DNA from: SG8-32-3 sp964514055
GTDB taxonomy: Archaea > Thermoproteota > Bathyarchaeia > Bathyarchaeales > Bathycorpusculaceae
Reading direction: 5' to 3'
DNA: 64,000 nt
Assembly: GCA_964514055.1 (NCBI GenBank)
Contig: CAZEPB010000003.1
Span: 1-64,000 of the forward strand
A model generated the notes under the pieces. The model had not been told where the DNA came from and ran no database searches. It was given only the letters and a program-made list of their open reading frames with translations. A program made the position numbers and the translations under genes. Shown in pieces: positions 59,916-64,000 of this stretch (positions within the stretch are counted from its first letter, which is position 1; each line of letters starts with the position of its first letter).

Positions 59916-60878
59916 ATGAAAATAGTAATGATTAACGACGCTGCATTTGTTGGAGAAACCTTGCTCAAGTACCTGCCTGCTGAGCTGGAAAAACAGCACA
60001 TCAAACGCAGCAGAAACTTTTGGAGCAAAACCTTTGGTATAGCCTTTAAAATTTTGAGAGCAAAAGGCGACGTATACCATGCGCACTATCTTTTACAAGA
60101 CTGCTACATAGCCTCTAAGCTCGGTAAAAAACCGTTAATCGGGCACGCGCACGGCAGCGACTTACGCGACGAAATCAAAAAAAGAAAATGGGGATGGATT
60201 ATCAAGCATAATCTGCGAAAATGCTCCAAGATTCTTGTTGCCCAACCCACCATTTTAGACACTGCATTGGAATTTAACCAGACCGCAGAGTTTTTTCCCA
60301 TTCCTTTTGACCCAAAAATCTTCTTTCCTAAGCCGCTTCTGCTGGAGCGTGAAGAAAAACAAGTGTTTATAGCCTCAACCCATGATTTCAGGGTCAAAGG
60401 CACTGACAAGTTTTTGAAGGCTTTGGCTTCTTTATCAGAGCCGGTGAGGATTAAGAGTTTAATGGCGGGAAAGGATTTTGCAGAGGCACAACAGCTTGCA
60501 AACAAGCTTGGCTTGAAGGTTGATTTTATGCCTAAGGTTTCACATGACAAAATGAGTGAGTTGTACTGGGAAAGCGACCTTGTTCTGGGAAGCTTCAGCA
60601 TCGGACAGTTGGACACAGTTGCTATTGAAGCTATGGCTTGTGGGCGCCCAGTCGTCCACTCGGTTTCGCGTAAGTTCTTTAAAAACTGCCCGTTAGAAGA
60701 ACTTGAAAACGTCGAAGAGACTACCGAAATCATCCAAAAACTTCTGGTTGACAAGAAAGAGCGCGAACAGCGAATTAAAAGCCAGACAGCCTATGTCAAC
60801 TCCACCCATTCGGCGCCTGTACTTGCTGAAAGGCTCCTTGAAATATACAATGAGCTATACGCGGATTGCAAGCGGTAA
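59916..60878 (+). CDS. GT-B glycosyltransferase (family 4-like)
   Basis: A 320-residue protein of the GT4 type: short N-terminal domain (MKIVMINDAAFVGETLLKYL), GHAHGSDLRDEIKK, VFIASTHDFRVKGTDKFLKAL and YWESDLVLGSFSIGQLDTVAIEAMACGRPVV, where the E-x-M-A-C-G-x-P donor site is clear although the first Glu of the usual pair is missing or replaced by Ser/Asp. It is shorter than typical GT4 enzymes. It lies in the plus-strand glycan run. Confidence 0.8.
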   Translation: MKIVMINDAAFVGETLLKYLPAELEKQHIKRSRNFWSKTFGIAFKILRAKGDVYHAHYLLQDCYIASKLGKKPLIGHAHGSDLRDEIKKRKWGWIIKHNLRKCSKILVAQPTILDTALEFNQTAEFFPIPFDPKIFFPKPLLLEREEKQVFIASTHDFRVKGTDKFLKALASLSEPVRIKSLMAGKDFAEAQQLANKLGLKVDFMPKVSHDKMSELYWESDLVLGSFSIGQLDTVAIEAMACGRPVVHSVSRKFFKNCPLEELENVEETTEIIQKLLVDKKEREQRIKSQTAYVNSTHSAPVLAERLLEIYNELYADCKR

Positions 60879-60998
60879 AGCGTACATGTGCTTAAAATTT
60901 TACAGCAAAATTTTTGAATTTCCCGCCGTTAGAATGAAGAGTTAATAAATAGAAAACAAGACTCTTACTTCAAAAGACGCTTCAGACGGAGAAAATCG

Positions 60999-62453
60999 TT
61001 GATAAAAATCAGAATCGACGTGGATTATCCATACCCTTCAAGATTAAAGAGCTTTATCTACACAGCTTTAACCGTGAAAGTTGGAAGAGACTACCTGAAA
61101 AACGCAAAGATACTTGCAAGAATGATTAACGATTCAACAGAAGAGGTTAAAGCTTACTGGTTTTTCACACCCGAAACCATCCCTGACAAAGAATTGTTAG
61201 ATATGCTAAATCCTGAAAAACATGAGGTAGCTCTACATGTTGTTAATCATCCGTATGGCGAAATGGAGCTTTTGGAGAAGGCTACTGGCAGAAAGATAAA
61301 GTATTACACCGTTCACGGTACTGCACGTTTGCTAGGGCGAATTTTATGGAAACGATGGAAGGCTAAAGCGCCCGCGATTCCCCAAGGTTTTCCTCTTGAA
61401 TCTTTTCACAAATTACCTACCGTAGGTTTGGATGTCCGCTGTTATACGTACAGCACGGCGAAAGCGGTTAAAATAGCAGAAGAAAGCATCGCCAAAGGAA
61501 CAGTTTTGCAAGTTCATCCAGAATGGCTTTTCCAACGCGGAACAATCAACCGTAGGGGTCCATACTACGAAGCGTTGAGGAGAATTTTGAAAGTGGATGA
61601 AGAGCTTGAAGCTCTGAAGGTGCGAAAGAAATTATTTGTCAAGATTGGCCGAAACGCGAGAGAGTACGAAAAAGACGTTTTTCCCACAGAAAAGTTTGTG
61701 GCAAAGCTCAAAGAGAGAGGGGTCGATATCTTCACTTTCATCGAGAGAAAATGGTGCCATGTGATTCCGAATCCTCCAAGTGGGTGGATTGAAGCAGACG
61801 ATAACGTTGCGCTTCTTCAAGTTCGAGGCTATGGCGAATGGTGGAAGACTATAGGAAAAAAGACGCGTAACATGGTTCGCAAGGCAGAAAAAAGCGGTGT
61901 TACCACAAAAGTTTCTGTTGCAGACGAAGAATTGGCTGAGGGAATCTGGAAAATCTACAATGAAACGCCGGTAAGGCAGGGAAGAGCCTTTCCTCATTAT
62001 GGTGTTACGTTGCGAACCGTGAAGAGAAGAGTTCTATCTGCGAAGAACAGCACTTTTATCGGGTCTTACGTCGAAGATGAACTTGCAGGTTTCATTCAGC
62101 TCGTTCACGGAGACAACATAGCGGTAACATCTCAGATACTGTCGCTGCAAAAACATTGGGACAAAGCCGTAAACAACGCGCTGTTGGCAAGGGCAGTCGA
62201 AGTTTGCGCGAATAAACAAGTTAAATGGCTTATGTATGGTAGAATGGGAAACCACCCATCACTGGATAGGTTTAAACAAAACAACGGGTTCGCTCGCTTT
62301 TCACTGACAAGATATTATGTGCTTCTGACGGCAAAAGGCAAAATAGCTGCGAAATTGGGTTTGCATAGAGAATTTAAGGATGTTCTTCCGCAATCAATCA
62401 AGTATAGGCTCATTCCAGTTTATAATTGGATAAGTAGAATCAAAGCAAAATGA
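60999..62453 (+). CDS. Fusion of a deacetylase-like domain and a FemAB/GNAT acyltransferase domain
   Basis: The 484-residue protein starts IRIDVDYPYPSR, and its first ~235 residues resemble a polysaccharide-deacetylase-like (NodB-type) barrel with the Asp pair near residue 7, HEVALHVVNHPYG (HxxxH) and LQVHPEWLF. From about 265 to 450 lies a FemAB/GNAT-like domain: VRGYGEWWKTIGKKTRNMVRKAEKSG, ETPVRQGRAFPHYG, VEDELAGFIQLVHGD and RFKQNNGFARF. The order suggests removal of an acyl group and addition of another on the same glycan (inference). TTG 60999 with GGAG about eight bases upstream. A short ATG frame (62488-62616) after it overlaps the next gene and is not annotated. Confidence 0.7.
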   Translation: MIKIRIDVDYPYPSRLKSFIYTALTVKVGRDYLKNAKILARMINDSTEEVKAYWFFTPETIPDKELLDMLNPEKHEVALHVVNHPYGEMELLEKATGRKIKYYTVHGTARLLGRILWKRWKAKAPAIPQGFPLESFHKLPTVGLDVRCYTYSTAKAVKIAEESIAKGTVLQVHPEWLFQRGTINRRGPYYEALRRILKVDEELEALKVRKKLFVKIGRNAREYEKDVFPTEKFVAKLKERGVDIFTFIERKWCHVIPNPPSGWIEADDNVALLQVRGYGEWWKTIGKKTRNMVRKAEKSGVTTKVSVADEELAEGIWKIYNETPVRQGRAFPHYGVTLRTVKRRVLSAKNSTFIGSYVEDELAGFIQLVHGDNIAVTSQILSLQKHWDKAVNNALLARAVEVCANKQVKWLMYGRMGNHPSLDRFKQNNGFARFSLTRYYVLLTAKGKIAAKLGLHREFKDVLPQSIKYRLIPVYNWISRIKAK

Positions 62454-62559
62454 AGCTGTAAAACCCGCAACGAAAGGAAGACATACTATGGATGAAGTTT
62501 TTAGGAGTTTTCTGTCTCACTCTGGAGAGGGATTTTTGTCTCAGGTTAGCTCTGAAGCT

Positions 62560-64000
62560 TCACTTAAAGAATTTTATCCTCTTAGGGTTTTTCTGAATTG
62601 GCTTTCCCATGTGTAGAGCTTTCCGCTCATTTATGGTCTGTTCGCTGTAGCCTAAAAAGAGAATGGCACCCACTATATAACTGCTTTTCAGTTTGAGGAG
62701 TTTTTTTATTCGATTTCCCTTTTCAGGGTTAGCTGAACAGAAACAGCTTTTTAGTCCCAGTGCCTCAGCAGCTATCATCATATTTTGCATTGAGCAGGCT
62801 GAGTCCTGCCAAATAAAACGGTTTTGCCAGCTTTTCAGCTTCAAGGTTCCTGCTTTCTCGGTGTCATATAGAACTAGGATTGCGTGAGCTGGCTGGCTGT
62901 TTTTAAACCAAATGCTAGTATTTTGGCAGAGAACCCTGAGGGCATCTCCATTGGAAATTGAGAGGAGTTGGACAGCCTGGGTGTTGGCTGCACTAGGTGC
63001 ATATAAGCCAGCTAAAAGGATTTGCCTGATTTTGTATGGCTCCACTGGCTTCGATGTCCATTTTCTTATAGACCTCCTGTTTTTAATGAGCTGTAAGAGG
63101 TCTTCAGGGTTGATTGAGACTGGAGTATTTTCGGGCTTACGAATGGAACTTTTCATGTATGTGAAAATCATGCTTCTGAAGTTGTCAAAGTAGCTGGACA
63201 GGTCCACTGGCTGAGGCTTTTTCGTTATTGTCTTTTGGATTAATCGAGGTATTTCTGAAATGTGTTTCACAATGACTACGTCTGGAAGGATATTCCTGCA
63301 ACCAGTTATTTTGTGAGGGATTTTTCCCTCTATCGCTATACATGGTGTTTGTGTGAGCTGGCTGAATACGGCTCCATGAAATCTGTCTGTTATGACTATC
63401 TGAAATTTTTGATAGATTGCGAAGACTTCGTTTATGTACTCTTCTCTGTTTTGGTCTGTCAGGTCTACATCAGATGTCTGAACGTCTTTCACTGTCGCAT
63501 TTTCAAATCCTGCAGTTATAGATTTATGGTAGTTTTTACAGTCAATTTTTCTGGCTAAGTCTAAGACTATTAAAAAAAGATCCTTTTCGGAGATTAGAGT
63601 GGATGCTTTCAGCGGTTTTCTCAGCTTTTTGATAAGGCTTCTGTATCTCTCTTCTGCTAGGCTTTCCTGGTCGTTTCTTAACACAAACAGTATTCCTTTT
63701 CTAGGGGCACCTATTTTTTTGGGTTTAAGATAGAATACGAAATCAGGGAAGAATGTTGCTCTGCAGTTAAACTGGCTTCTCAGCAACTCTGCCTCTTCAG
63801 GGGTTCTACATAAAATGAGCAGGTTGTCTCTGCCTGAAAAGAAGATTCTATCCTCCTCAAAAATAGCTCTTCCTTCTTCTGTAGGCTCATAATAAACTGA
63901 GACTGGAAGCTGCACTATCATGTTATTTGGATAGGCGTCTATGATGTCTTTTCTTTGTCTGTGAGAGAAATGATATTTGGATCCAAAATTTCCTTGGCTG
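62560..64000 (-). CDS. Polysaccharide pyruvyltransferase-nitroreductase fusion (5' end outside the window)
   Basis: The frame is open to the right edge, so the real start lies beyond 64000. The residues before the first ATG (GNFGSKYH..., IIDAYPNN) and those after it (IVQLPVSVYY) match polysaccharide pyruvyltransferases (GGGNFGD...IIQLPQS), which put pyruvate ketals on sugars; FQIVITDRFHGAVFSQL is the C-terminal signature of that domain. From about residue 295 a nitroreductase-like FMN domain follows: LIKNRRSIRKWTSKPV, LYAPSAANTQAVQL, and SCSMQNMMIAAEALGLKSC. Both parts are complete enough to be functional. The combination is unusual and suggests a flavin-dependent step linked to glycan pyruvylation. 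Confidence 0.72.
   Translation of the reverse strand, partial: SQGNFGSKYHFSHRQRKDIIDAYPNNMIVQLPVSVYYEPTEEGRAIFEEDRIFFSGRDNLLILCRTPEEAELLRSQFNCRATFFPDFVFYLKPKKIGAPRKGILFVLRNDQESLAEERYRSLIKKLRKPLKASTLISEKDLFLIVLDLARKIDCKNYHKSITAGFENATVKDVQTSDVDLTDQNREEYINEVFAIYQKFQIVITDRFHGAVFSQLTQTPCIAIEGKIPHKITGCRNILPDVVIVKHISEIPRLIQKTITKKPQPVDLSSYFDNFRSMIFTYMKSSIRKPENTPVSINPEDLLQLIKNRRSIRKWTSKPVEPYKIRQILLAGLYAPSAANTQAVQLLSISNGDALRVLCQNTSIWFKNSQPAHAILVLYDTEKAGTLKLKSWQNRFIWQDSACSMQNMMIAAEALGLKSCFCSANPEKGNRIKKLLKLKSSYIVGAILFLGYSEQTINERKALHMGKPIQKNPKRIKFFK

Noticed and set aside
62488..62616. 42-codon frame (MDEVFRSFL...) after the deacetylase-GNAT gene, with a GAAAGGAAG ribosome-like site
   Set aside because: It overlaps the 3' end of the convergent fusion gene, is short and has no recognisable family; could be real but not supportable.
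1..64000. Search for transposases, integrases, phage genes, toxin-antitoxin pairs, rRNA and CRISPR-Cas
   Set aside because: None could be recognised by reading the translated frames; only the tRNA-flanked regulator hints at mobility.

Overview
The window is archaeal, most likely from an uncultured Candidatus Bathyarchaeia (MCG-type) lineage or a close relative; this placement is an inference from gene content. Supporting genes are a UbiA-type archaeal lipid prenyltransferase beside a tetraether-synthase-like radical SAM protein, the archaeal nucleotidyltransferase CobY, an MtrH methyltransferase paired with a free corrinoid protein, a tandem Lrp/AsnC regulator, TATA-type promoters with GGAG-type ribosome sites, and several membrane-anchored PQQ-like beta-propellers. 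I see no rRNA, CRISPR array, transposase or prophage.

Layout. 1-5.2 kb: the end of a DUF1616 protein, then a minus-strand epimerase/UbiA/Tes-like operon joined by 4-bp overlaps, then cobS-cobY. 5.4-6.4 kb: two identical 89-bp direct repeats, each holding a tRNA-like gene, around a winged-helix regulator. 6.7-9.1 kb: a radical SAM/SPASM protein and a DUF362 protein. 9.2-12.2 kb: three glycosyltransferases. 12.2-14.7 kb: a small membrane protein, cobD (apparently with a CTG start) and a methyltransferase. 14.8-40.4 kb: B12-type or SPASM radical SAM genes repeatedly next to large exported PQQ-like propeller proteins (16.2/17.8, 27.5/29.8, 32.4/33.6 and 36.2/37.8 kb), with an Lrp-type regulator, cbiB and an amidohydrolase between them. 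40.7-45.9 kb: a HemN-like protein, a membrane protein, an RnfD-ferredoxin fusion and another SPASM protein. 46-50.6 kb: two GT-C-like membrane proteins. 50.7-52.5 kb: corrinoid protein, mtrH and a half-length DUF1616 gene. 52.5-57.2 kb: a sixth B12 radical SAM protein and a pair of CVCPRC paralogues around a ferredoxin-cbiZ unit. 57.3-64 kb: tRNA-Val and a surface-glycan cluster that runs off the right edge.

Themes. (1) Cobamide: cobS, cobY, cobD and cbiB make and attach the nucleotide loop and cbiZ salvages cobinamides. Likely consumers in the window are the MtrH/corrinoid pair and six radical SAM proteins with B12-binding-like domains. No corrin-ring genes are present. (2) Radical SAM chemistry: eleven such proteins in 64 kb. 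(3) Cell surface: lipid genes, glycosyltransferases, GT-C proteins and exported propellers rich in N-glycosylation sequons.

The signals I rate highest are the radical SAM/propeller pairing, the CVCPRC paralogues around ferredoxin-cbiZ, the epimerase-UbiA-Tes operon, the RnfD-ferredoxin fusion without a visible flavinylation motif, the twin tRNA-like repeats, a five-copy C-rich/TATA intergenic motif, and the CTG start of cobD.
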